Below the pieces are notes generated by a model. It did no database searches. It was given only the letters and a program-made list of their open reading frames with translations, and was not told where the DNA came from. The translations under genes and the position numbers were made by a program. Shown piece after piece: positions 31,934 to 43,460 of a DNA stretch of 64,000 nt. The DNA comes from Massospora cicadina (lineage: Eukaryota > Entomophthoromycota > Entomophthoromycetes > Entomophthorales > Entomophthoraceae): the NCBI GenBank assembly GCA_022478985.1, contig JAKSZP010017481.1, forward strand, positions 19,813-83,812. Direction: 5' to 3'. How positions within the stretch are numbered: position 1 is the first letter of the stretch; the number at the start of each line of letters is the position of its first letter.

Positions 31934-33390
31934 TTGAACAAAGGTAAGTTCATAAAAGAAGGCAAAACCTGTTTGACATACTTTTTCCGCCAATTCCACT
32001 CCCGTGGAAACCAGCCCATGTGCACACAGGTCTGCAAGACCAACGGCACCGTGGCAACTGACCCTGAGGAGGTCAAGGCGGAAGTACACCGCTATTACAC
32101 CGAATTATATCGCGATATGCCAACAGATCCACAAAAAATTAAAGAATTTATTCAAACTGCCAAGATACAAAGTACACCACCAAATTACAATATACTATCC
32201 CTTATCACACAGGAGGAGCTTTGGGAAACAATTCGCGGTGCACCACATAGGAAATGCCCAGGGCCTGATGGGATACCCTACGAATTTTACAAAAAATATT
32301 TTCAACAAATCGCCCCACTCCTATTGGCGTCAATGAACCAGAGTTTGTTGGAAACACGCCTATTACCAGAAGGCCATGAATCCTACGTTATAACCTTTTA
32401 TAAAAAGGGTGACAAGTTGGACCTGGCCAACTGGCGCCCAATTGCACTCTCCAACACTGACACAAAAATTATAACAAAAATTCTAGCAGCTAGATTAGGC
32501 GCAATTGCATCTGACGCCCTATCACCCAACCAGTTTGGGTTTATACCAGGGCGTTCAATCTGGAACAACATACACCCTGTTGCAAACATTTGCCAATCCA
32601 AAGCAACTGATGCCCTGGTCTTCTTGGATCAGGAAAAGGCGTATGACCGTGTTAGTTGGCCATACCTAAAAGAATGTCTATATGCCTTCAAACTCCCACC
32701 AAGATTCATAAAATGGGCGATGCTCCTAACAGAATCTGCAACCATGGCTGTATGCGGCCCTGGATTCCTAACAATATCAAACCACACAGAGGGCTCAAAC
32801 AAGGGGATCCCCTCAGCATACTGCTATACAAATTTCAGCTTTGACCTGCTCCTCCGAGTAATTGACTCACATCTCATGAGGATAACCGCACAAGGACAAC
32901 CAACAGTCAAGATACTGGCCTTTGCAGATGACTGCATAGCAGGTATAGCAAACAATGAAGATGCCCGACAGCTGGAACACACTCTAGAGGAATACTCCAA
33001 GGTGAGCAATGCATCGCTCAACAAAAGGAAGACAGAAATCATCCTCTTAGGCAAATACACAAACAATTGGACCACAACATCAGAACCTCACACCAACACT
33101 CGAAGAAAAAACCCAATTATTTTACTCTTTGCAACACCTCCCACCACCACTCCTGTCCGAACCTTGGAATCTGGCTAGAATCAGGGGGATATGCTAATGA
33201 GACAATGGAAAGTAACCTTTTACAACGGGTATCCAAACGCGTCGCCTCCCTCAAGGGAAGAACCCCAGGACTAACAGGACGAGTTACAGTTGTTAACTCG
33301 CTCATCCTCCCAATACTGTGGTACCAGGCCCATGCGATAGCCTTCTCACTTACCTTTATAACCTCAATTCGCGCGCTTATCCAGGGCTGA
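31934..33390 (+). pseudogene. LINE-Y ORF2, reverse transcriptase domain
   Basis: The best-preserved coding region in the window: 414 uninterrupted codons at 31934-33178. Motifs in order: KCPGPDGIPYEFYKKYF, NWRPIALSNTDTKIITKIL, QFGFIPGRSIWNNI, VFLDQEKAYDRVSW (catalytic Asp), KPHRGLKQGDPLS in another frame at about 32792-32830, LAFADDCIAGIAN (catalytic pair, F-A-D-D). The thumb continues in shifted frame to 33390 (ASLKGRTPGLTGRVTVVNSL). Two frameshifts around the R-Q-G-D-P motif and at 33100. Confidence 0.95.
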
Positions 33391-33420
33391 CTGTGGCCTG
33401 GCTCTCACCCTCCTATATGG

Positions 33421-34634
<1,214 letters not shown>

Positions 34635-34753
34635 GAGTACCCTGGGGTGCCCAATTTTTATATTTCTTAGTTATTCTCTTAGTTTCACATATACTCGGTA
34701 ATGTCTGTCCTTTGGTCAGCTTACCTCAGTTAAGTAAAAAAGAAATTTGGGTT

Positions 34754-36170
34754 GCCTTGAGTATAATCTTCATCAAAATTTACAACTCCAGTAATCCAAT
34801 TAGAGCCAATATATCAATCAGATCAAAGAACCTGTTTGGACACTTTAGTATTATTAAAAGTTAGCTTCCTGCAATATTGCCTCTGGGGCTGAAGGGCTGA
34901 TGACCTAAGGACCAGAAGGTTTAGAAGATCCTAAAATCTAGAAGGGCCCAAGGGCCCTCGTGGAACTCAAGGAACTTCCAGTTTCTTGGTACCTACTACT
35001 GGCAATCCTTATGGATCCTGAAAACAAGATATTTTAACAGCTCTCGCTTCCTTATGGCATCAAATATAAAATGTGGCTCAAGGATGCAAGCTCCTATAAA
35101 TGGATTCCCAATTAATCACAGAGTCTCAATTTGTTTCTTGTTGGATAAGATGGATAATTTAAGCGCATTCACCAAGCTCACTAATAACTGCATCACCCAG
35201 ATCAAACAAAATCGTTGCAATTTCAAGACTCACTAGAGTAGCTTTAAGAGTCACAGCTCCTCCAACATACCAAAATCTATGCTCTGAAGGATCAATTTTC
35301 CCTCAAATCCTCAATTGATTCTCTAAACCGAAATTGGGATGAGATTCAGTAATCAGAAAGGATTAAGATGACATCTGGAACAACTTACCCTTGTGACTAT
35401 GTAAAGACTGAGATTTCTGAGCCAGCACCAGTAACTACCATAAACATTTTTCCATCCCATTGTGACTAACTTTAATCCTAGCTTTAAAAATAAATTCACC
35501 CCAGGAAAGGAAAGTATTTCCTCTTTCCTGTACACTTATGAGAGCTCAATGGAAGAGGCCACCAACCATCAGAAGGTGCAGCACATACACTCCTGCCTGA
35601 ATAGTACAGCAAGAAACTTATGACCCCATCAAAGAAAGGTCACACTTAAGAACATTTCTGTACGGACCTAATCCAGGAGTTTGGAAGCAACCAGACCTTG
35701 GACAATAAGAAGCAGACGTTTAGGCTATTTATCTGAACAAAGAAGAAAGACTTGTAGAATTTTCCACCCATTTCTAAACCCAATCACAGCCCTTGGTGAC
35801 CATTAATTGCATTATATTTGGAGAACGACACAACTTCAGTAATCTCCATGTTGGGAGATTATTCTGAGGTCTAATTGTACATAATTGGTTGGAAGAGAAA
35901 ATTTTACCTATATCCAGGAATTTGAGGAATCAATTAATGAAATATCTGCATCTACCTTGCATCCTAAGTACTCTGTATCTGCCTCTCCCAGCCATCCTCA
36001 AGTCCATGTTATCACAACCAGAAGGGCCCCAGACCTCAATACTCTTACTACAATGTATTTTGGCATTGTGTCAAGTCTTTTTGTAGGAGACTCGCTGAGG
36101 AGGTGGGATAAGGGAAGTCCACATAAGGGTGAGGCGCTTCATGTTGACATCCCTGTACCACCTCAATAAC
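34754..36170 (+). pseudogene. gag of gypsy B2, with collagen-like segment
   Basis: Continues from 29341. At 34884-34980 the codons give G-A-E-G-L-M and G-P-E-G-L-E-D-P-K, then in another frame GPKGPRGTQGTS: Gly at every third residue over about a dozen triplets, with Gly-to-Asp and stop damage. A capsid-like part follows (about 35380-35800). Frame 35885-36169 ends in a region aligned with the B1 gag tail (HPQVHVITTRRAPD against KPQVYNSLRP), where a zinc knuckle would be. Same layout as gag of B1. Confidence 0.55.
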
Positions 36171-36359
36171 ATATTGTGGCCTCTAATGTGAATAGTGTTG
36201 TCATAACAGATATTGGGATTTTTACCCATATACCCAGCCTGCTAGATTACTATGAATTGCTAGGAAAATTCTCTAAGGCGATGTGAAATGAAAATTGTTT
36301 GGCCCGAGTTTTGGAGTAACTACGTTCAGGGGATTTTGGGATATTTGCCTGGTTGTATC

Positions 36360-37139
36360 TGTCAGGGATCAATCCGGACGAATACTTAAGATCTCATCAG
36401 GAAAAGTTGCTGACGAAATAGGGGCATCTGATAGTCATTAACTATCAGTGTACCGATTAGGATTGATCAGGTTTCATCACTAACTGATTAGGAATGAATA
36501 GCAAGTTGTGAGGTGAGTAATGCTGCCTGCAACTAGCAAACCAATCAGTTGGTGCGTGACCTGCCTTAATGGGTAATAAGTCCCATTATGTAAGCAATCA
36601 TTAGCCAAATATGGTTGGTTTGCATGGATTGAGAGGGAAAGGCTAAGGACACGTTTTTCTGACTCTTTCCATTTAGGTCTCAAGGGTGTCAAGTGATGGA
36701 ATCCTAGGAAGGATGGGGAAGACCATCGCTGCCAAGACTAGTATGGGAGATTCAATGGCAATGGCTGCATTTTCATTGAAGAGGTGTCAACTGAGGGTTA
36801 GATGACTGAATCCCCACTATAGATTCCATCGGATTCACTTATAATAAAAAACAGCAATTAGTAAAACAGTTAGATAGTACTACAGTGAAATAGTTCTATT
36901 GTTTTCATCTAGGATATAGTTTAAGTAGTAAACTATCTTCAGCTTCCATTGTGCTATTCTTCTCATGAGGTTTATTGCTTTGTGCAATAATTGGAAGACT
37001 CTTAAAGAAAGAGTAAAGCTCTGAGCGGGGATCTAGAGAAGAAGGAGACACAATTGGGGATTGCTGCCAATTGTGTGTTGGACTGAAGAGACTGTCACAG
37101 GAAACTCAGAGAAGATTGGGTCGGACAGTACGAGGGAAT
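36360..37139. repeat. possible solo LTR inside gypsy B2
   Basis: TGTCAGGGATC at 36360 resembles the LTR starts of B1, B2 and D. GTATC occurs just before (36355-36359) and again at 37140-37144. The interior lacks gypsy coding sequence and protease coding resumes only near 37490. The right end (GAGGGAAT) is not a usual CA end, so this is tentative. Confidence 0.35.
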
Positions 37140-37489
37140 GTATCCCTATTTGAGACATCACAAGTATTTTTTTGGGTTATTGACGAGAGTTGGGGCAAGA
37201 TATAAGGATTCATACTCAAGTATGGATAATAGTTGTCATACTATTATAAATCAATAATCTATTATACTATACAACTCAGACAAAGTGCACAAGAAAACCA
37301 AACCTGTGTAGTAAAAAAGATTACTAGGTTTGCCAATAATAACCCAATAAGTAAATTTTTACACTAGAAGAAGAAGCTTTAATACCTGTCAATAATAAAG
37401 AACCTGGTACTCTTACTATTTTTCTGATGAATCTCCCATGACTCTTACTCTGCCCCCCTCAGTTCTGAAATTTAGTTATACGTGTCACT

Positions 37490-37890
37490 TTTTAAGTTAA
37501 TAAAATCCCTGCCCACAACATTGTCAACAGTGGTTCCCCATAGATGTCATTCTAACTTAAATTAAAAAAAACCTATAAAGGTAGCTTCTGACTTGACTCA
37601 CTATATTAAATATGGCACGTCTGGACCATAATGAACTTGGTCCTTTGGGGCCTATTTCTCGTTGCACATTCCCTTTGGCAAGTTTTCAAAGAATAGCTCA
37701 GCTGTTACATTAGACAATAGGATTTATGACCTTCTACTTGGGATCCAGTTTCTCCAGGACTACTCCACCATTGTTCAATATGGTGAAGGAAGCTTATCCC
37801 TTTTAAGACATAGGGTCTCATTTGTTTTTGAGACCTCCCACAATGCCAAGATGAATTCAGTTCTCAGGCTTAACCGTTTAAAATGAAGTC
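37490..37890 (+). pseudogene. retropepsin of gypsy B2
   Basis: IVNSGSP-like codons at about 37520-37545 correspond to the active-site loop, with the D of D-S-G unreadable. The frame 37662-37886 has AVTLDNRIYDLLLGIQFLQD, the C-terminal retropepsin motif shared with A1, A2 and B1. Frameshifts separate the two parts. Confidence 0.7.
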
Positions 37891-37959
37891 AGATTGACAG
37901 GCTAATATCATTTAAGAACTCTCAAGTATAGATCCCTCTCCTGCAGTAGATGACCAAGA

Positions 37960-38280
37960 GGACATGCCTATCTATTTTCATAATCCAATTACTATGCCGC
38001 CAAAATCCCAGGTATCACAATACCTGGTTACATATCAATATTTCATCAGGAGAGTTACTGGAAATATGAGGCGTGAATAACCCGTCCATCAAAGAGATCC
38101 TGAATGTCCAGTAATTTTAGATTTTGCCTATTCTGGATCAAATAAAAGTGTTGCTGGATCTTTACTGACAAACCTAGTATAGTGGGGCCTAATAACCAGC
38201 CTTTTATGTTCGCCTCCTTCCTGTAGAAGCCATTGATGGCATCCATAGCTTTGGTAGTCTAAGGGACTTTGGGCTAGAAT
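37960..38280 (+). pseudogene. dUTPase-like segment, gypsy B2
   Basis: PPKSQVSQYLVTYQYF at about 37998-38045 aligns with B1 (PPKSQVIVNNFFHF), and near 38100-38150 CPVILDFAYSGS matches dUTPase motif 3 and CPGILDYAYSGS of B1. A stop and frameshifts follow. Its place between protease and RT is conserved in the four family members. Confidence 0.5.
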
Positions 38281-38389
38281 CACCCCTTATTAGTAGCTCT
38301 AGTCAACTCTTCTATTAGGAAAGAGCTCATCAACGAACAAAAGAGCCAAGTTAAGTAATTGCAGAAGAATACTCCGACCTTTTATTAAC

Positions 38390-39250
38390 ACTCCCTATGA
38401 TTTTAGAAAAATGAATGACATTTTAATCATGTTGAAACTGGGGAAGCTCACCCCCATCAATCCAGTCCCAACCAGAAAAGTAAGATTGAAGAAGCTCAGG
38501 TAGCTGTTGAGCTCTATCAACTGCTTGAAGCTGGGATATTGGTCCCTTCCGCAGTCCTTGAGCTTCCCTGTCTTGTTAGTTTGGAAGAAAGATGGAAGTT
38601 ATCATGGGGTGATGGACAATTGAAGAAATGACTCCCTTACTAAAAAGGACAGTTACCTCACTCTCAGGATTGGCAACTCTCTCAATTTCTTGCTGAGTCA
38701 CAATATATTCCACTGTGGATCTTGCTAGCGGATACTGGCAAGTAGAGATAACAACTTGAAGAGAAATTAAGATGTGTGCTCATAGTCAACAAAGGGTTAT
38801 TCGAGCCAACTAGGATACCTTAGGGACTTTACAACACGCCTCCACCTTTCAGCATGCCATGGACGTGATCCTAGGGAATTTATAGCTATCATGTGTCCTT
38901 ATGTACCTTGATGATATCACTTACTCTTGTGAACCTTCAATGGCCACATGGAACATCTATGAAAAGTCTTTAATCGCCTTAGAAAGTCCTTAATAAAGTT
39001 TAAGCTATCAAAGTGCTCTTCCAAAATGAAATGGATTTTTTAAGACACAAGGTCTCATAACATGGAATTCAACCTATACTGGTTAAAGTTGACGCCATTA
39101 AAAAATGTTGTGCCCCCTGAGCCTAAGGGATATTCAAGTGTTCCTAGGCATGGCGGGTTTCATTGTCAGTTCATCCATCAGTTTGTTGACTTATCCAAAC
39201 CCCTGGTCTACCTCCTTTAAAAATGTACCTTTTGAGTTGTGACATGAATA
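38390..39250 (+). pseudogene. reverse transcriptase of gypsy B2
   Basis: Very broken. Readable pieces: TPINPVPTRKVRLKK, VLLVWKKDGSYHGVMDN (38570-38622), LTKKDSYLTLRI, and MYLDDIT-like codons at about 38902-38922, the catalytic box. SLRDIQVFLGMAGF (about 39118-39160) and the FEL segment precede RNase H. Confidence 0.75.
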
Positions 39251-39289
39251 GTAATAGGAATTTAATATGTTGAGGACTTCTCTTAGTAA

Positions 39290-39690
39290 TAAAACCATTT
39301 TAGTTCATCTACATTTTGAACAGACAATTTGCTATTTATAAATGCTGGCAACATCGCAATTGAGGACTATATTAGTTCAGCACAATGAAGATCTGATCGG
39401 TCATCCAGTGGCTTGCTTTAGAAAAACTATAAGCAAGCCAAACAAATTATTGTGTCACTTCGCACAAGTGCAAAGCTGTTTTATTAACAACCAAGATTTT
39501 TTTCTACTATATGGCAACCATTTCACCATCAACATTGAGTATTCTTTGCTTTGATGGTTGCATAAGATGAAGAACCCAAAAATAACTAATGAGTAAGATA
39601 GTCATTAAGGCTACAGAACTAAAATTTACCATTGTCTATTGCATTGGAGCAATCCATCAGAATGCTGACGATATTTCAGGTATACCTTTG
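39290..39690 (+). pseudogene. RNase H of gypsy B2
   Basis: The open frame 39342-39554 reads TILVQHNEDLIGHPVACFRK, then SKPNKLLCHFAQ and LYGNHFTINIEYSLL, corresponding to the middle of a gypsy RNase H (B1: FLYGNHFTVITDHSSL). The catalytic Asp of T-D-H is Glu or lost here. HQNADDISGIP near 39657 ends the domain. Confidence 0.7.
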
Positions 39691-39729
39691 CTGGACGCTT
39701 TAAACCCCAAAATCTACCTTTATTTTTTA

Positions 39730-40710
39730 AATGGTGGGTCTAAATAATGGTTGTTGGAATCTCCTGAGATCAATCCAAACTACGCAAGATGACTCAGGAC
39801 ACCCAAATAAAAGAGAAAATACTGGTAAGAAATCAACAAGAAATAACTCCCTTATATCTGTCCTTCTTTCTGAACTGATATTATTCTTAAAGAATCATGA
39901 CCGTGGGGGTATTGAGCAGTGAAAAAAAACTTACAGATAGCTAAAAAAGTGATGCTATTGGGTTGGATGGTTGAGATTACCCAGGAAATTTATAGGCCTA
40001 ATGACTTGTTGAACCCAAGATTAGCAAGTCCCTGGTATCAACATTCAATTGTGGTTATCTTAAGTCCATCTATTGTCATCAGCGGTGATGTGGTGGGCCT
40101 TTTGCCCACCAGGTTACATAGCTATAAATATCATATTAGCTGTAAACCATTTGACCAAATGGGTCATAGCAATCTTTATTTCATCTGCCACCGTAAAAGC
40201 CACGTCCCTATTCCTTATTTAACCTGTTTTCAATCAGTATGGATGCCCACAAGCTCTAATTATAGACAATGGGCTATATTTCACCTCACAGGTAGTTAAA
40301 GAATTAACTTCTCTTTTTGGGACTAAACAAAGTTTTACTGACCCTTTAATCGCTCAATCAATAGGGTGGTGAAACGCGCTTACAGAAACTTGTTTCTATT
40401 TTGTAAGATGGCTTCATCTGACCCTACGCGCTGGAACCGCTATCTACCCAAAGCTTTGCTCGCTTACAAATAAGCTATCATAAAATAATAAATATGTCTC
40501 TTCAAAGCACTATGTAAGCTTATATCTTGATTACCAAGTAGCATTCAATCCCTACTTGATACCTCCGTTCCTGAGAACCCCAGTAAGACAATTTGAAGAC
40601 TTAACTTATGAGATTTTCCAGCTTTAAGCCCTCTCCACTTAGGGAATTGTCCCCACCACAGAAATGGAGACATCATGATTTACTGTCAGCTGACCCACCT
40701 TACAAACTTT
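39730..40710 (+). pseudogene. integrase of gypsy B2
   Basis: Aligned with B1 in fragments: DVVGLLPTRLHSYKYHI-like codons at about 40087-40135 with the first catalytic Asp region, IDNGLYFTSQVVKEL near 40262-40305 with the second Asp, ILXDGFIXPYALEPLST-like tail at 40410-40450. Continuous frame 39919-40299 is only partly in the coding frame. No chromodomain found before the LTR. Confidence 0.7.
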
Positions 40711-40921
40711 TTAATTAGGTGATCTAGCTCTATTATCACCATCAACCTTGAGGATGACAGAAGAAGCTCAACGTTCTTTGGTCTGGACCCTACAAGGTCA
40801 TTTATAAGGTGAACTCTGATTACTCCATTGCTGATGTTAAACAGGGGACAGTGGGAAACCAAGTACATGGCCTATTCCTATGGCCCTATACCCCCCTCTG
40901 GCAGGACCTTGAAGAATGGGT

Positions 40922-41393
40922 TGTCAGGATTTGTGATAATGAGCGATTCAAGATCTCTGCTCCTAATTTAATCTCATTAAGTCAACTCTTTAAAATCTTA
41001 TGATCAAAATCTGTCCTTTAAGGCACTAATGGTGAAATATGATCCAGAAGAATAACATACACAAGAATCGATGGTGATGGTTTCTGGAATTGCACCTCAA
41101 CTTCCCAAATCTCTAATGTGTGACTCTCAACATTGCGGTCATGAGGACAATGCAGAACAATGAGGACGTCAACCAAAGAGCTTATCCTGAAGGAGATGGA
41201 AAATCCTGATCATACAGGACCTTGGAGGTCCCCTTGGCACCATGTCCCTACGCACCCTATACATATTGAAACCTTTTAAACTCCATAAAGTAGTCTATTT
41301 CACCACATCTTTTCATCTTCATCTACCTCTCCATTAGTTTTGAAGCTTTGAGCCCATTTCAATCCTCAGCTACATTCAATAAAACTGTAAATC
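40922..41393 (+). repeat. 3' LTR of gypsy B2
   Basis: Starts TGTCAGGATTTGTG after CCTTGAAGAATGGGT. Collinear with the 5' LTR at 28267. The end is placed near ACTGTAAATCTGA by comparison with the 5' copy; about plus or minus 8 bp. Confidence 0.75.
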
Positions 41394-41644
41394 TGAATCC
41401 TCTTATATATTAAGAACCAACTTAAGTCAATCAAGATATTCTAATTTTTAAATGTGATTTCTCTAACACTTACTCATTGGATCAGGTGTAACTCACCCTT
41501 TGCTATGCAGTATAAGATCTCTCAGCCGCGCATCAATGAGATTCACAAGATCTACATTTTAAGATCTTATGACCTAGATGATGTTATAATGAACATTTGG
41601 TGTTTATCTCTCCCTTGATTATACATTGAATTTTCTGCGTCTGG

Positions 41645-41652
41645 TATAAAAG
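41645..41652 (+). promoter_or_regulatory. TATA-like box in left TRIM LTR
   Basis: TATAAAAG followed by CTTCCCTGG, exactly repeated in the right repeat at 42528-42535. Conserved between otherwise diverged repeats, so probably the core promoter. Confidence 0.5.
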
Positions 41653-42527
41653 CTTCCCTGGTTTGTTTAGAGCCCATCTTTAAATTATAAGATGGATTTT
41701 TGCTCACCTCACGCAAGAGTTTAACTACAAATAAAATTTCAAATTTTGATCTTAACCCTGGTTCTTTGTTCATTAGATTTTCCAAAGCCCTCTTAAGTTT
41801 AGGCTGTTGTAACAGATGATGTTCATCCGCTTTAGCCCAAATGAAGCAGATGACCATCCATTACAAAAGATAAAAATCATTATTTTTGCTGCCCCACTGA
41901 CATACTAATGTCCTGAATCTGACAGCCTCTTAGGTGCACCGCGCTCCCACCTGCAGTCCTGCCCTCATAATGACACATGCACCTATAATGCCTTCCTCCA
42001 ATTCAGTGCCCCATGATGCATGCATTTCTGTTGTGCCCCCTGTTTTTCCGACGTGATAGTTCCTTCCACACCTGTGAGAAAGCCCTGAAGTATTGACCCA
42101 TGTCTCAGACCCCATCTCCTGTGAGCCAGCCACAAAAATATTCACTGTGCCCACTGCGTTCATCATGTCTGCCGCATCCTTCATTAGTGCTACATGTACA
42201 TCCTCATAATGCCCATGTCCACAGTGCCTGCTACCCCCTCTCCCCTCACCTCTTAATCACCCCCTGATTACTCAATCTTACAATGGGTGAAGTCACAATC
42301 TAACTTAAAACAATTGTGGCATTTGTATTTTTAAATGTGATTTGTATTTTACACTTAAATATCGAGCCCAGCATAACTACCCCTTTGTTGTTTGGTGACA
42401 GATCTCATTTTCACATCAATGAGATTAAAAAAATTTAACTTTAATGATCTGATGGCTTAGCTGAGTTCTTTCAACACTTTGTTGTGTTTCCCTCACTCGT
42501 TTCTGCGCTGATTTATCTGACGCCTGT

Positions 42528-42535
42528 TATAAAAG
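42528..42535 (+). promoter_or_regulatory. TATA-like box in right TRIM LTR
   Basis: TATAAAAG followed by CTTCCCTGG, counterpart of 41645-41652. Confidence 0.5.
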
Positions 42536-42696
42536 CTTCCCTGGAATTCAGAAACTCCTTATCTTGAAATTCTAAGATGGATTTTTGCTCACCTCACACA
42601 AGCGTTTTACTAATAATAAAACTTAATAAGTCCTAAATCTGGCTATTTGTTTATTAGCTTTGCTGAAGCCCCCTTGAGTTTAGATCATCCGTTACA

Positions 42697-43064
42697 TTTT
42701 ATAGATTTCAAGGGGGCTAAAGTTAAATTCAAAGGCCTCTATATATTACCTTGCCACCAAAATATCTTACCAGCTACTCAGCATGACATCAGAGGACCTT
42801 ATTAAATAATACTGGTCCAAATGTCTATGTGTACGATGTCACAGATGATGGCCTGTTGGAAACTCTTTTATATCCTTGGGTTTAGCTGCCAGTGACAGAA
42901 GAATTAGTGAAACCTCATTGATAGAGTTTCTTTTATTTATAAAAAGCTTACCAAATTTATTTTTTTCCAAAATGGGAAGAAAATAAATTTGCAAGCTAAA
43001 ACAATTTAAACTACTGATTTATTCCAGTAGCCACACCAATTACATGTGTCACAAGAACACCAAG
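42697..43064. other. no assignable feature
   Basis: AT-rich sequence between the TRIM element and the SINE. I see no domain, repeat end or RNA gene. Confidence 0.5.
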
Positions 43065-43080
43065 AAAAAAGAGCATCAGC

Positions 43081-43444
43081 AAAAAGCTTCCTTGCTTAGT
43101 AGTTAAGGCGCTGCTTTGGCTCTGGGTAAGTTCAAGTTCAATTCCATTACCAGAAATTTAAAAGGGGAGGATACCCCAGTGGTAGAATAGGGACCTCTAC
43201 ACTGCCTCCCTGAGTTTGATTCCGGTAGAGGAACTTTGGGTAGGGGATGACTATGACTGTGTTGGCGTTGCACACCAATGTCCTGAACTGAGATAGCGAA
43301 TAGCAAAGGCGGTCCATGGAGTTCCTGGCCTATCATTCGCCACGCATGGAGGTTTTCCAGATTTTATCCTCCTTTCCCATTCATTCAATTTCCCATTAAT
43401 TAGTGCGGTATCATCCCCAGGTCAGCTCACCTCGAATAAAATAT
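43081..43444 (+). mobile_element. two-headed tRNA-derived SINE
   Basis: Bounded by perfect 16-bp duplications AAAAAAGAGCATCAGC at 43065-43080 and 43445-43460. Two tRNA-like heads are joined inside one insertion. Head 1 (about 43086-43155): A-box-like TTGCTTAGTAGTTAAGG and B-box-like AAGTTCAATTCC. Head 2 (from 43164): GGGGAGGATACCCCAGTGGTAG and GAGTTTGATTCCGG, the head of copies 1 and 3. The shared body and tail GGTCAGCTCACCTC (43420-43433) follow. Confidence 0.85.
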
Positions 43445-43460
43445 AAAAAAGAGCATCAGC

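Larger units (their letters stand above)
41487..42696 (+). mobile_element. TRIM-like miniature LTR element
   Basis: Two direct repeats, 41487-41814 and 42372-42696, surround only about 560 bp. Both repeats end in TTACA or GTAACA, the first starts TGTAAC (the second CATAAC, two transitions). Both carry TATAAAAGCTTCCCTGG and GATGGATTTTTGCTCACCTC. The interior has no gag or pol. This is the layout of a terminal-repeat retrotransposon in miniature. I could not find a matching target duplication, so the exact ends are provisional. Confidence 0.7.

Noticed and set aside
36360..37139. Firm solo LTR call
   Set aside because: GTATC on both sides may be chance and the right end lacks CA; kept only as a low-confidence repeat.
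41930..42184. 84-codon minus-strand frame inside the TRIM-like element
   Set aside because: No recognisable pattern, no relative elsewhere in the window, and the length is within chance expectation.
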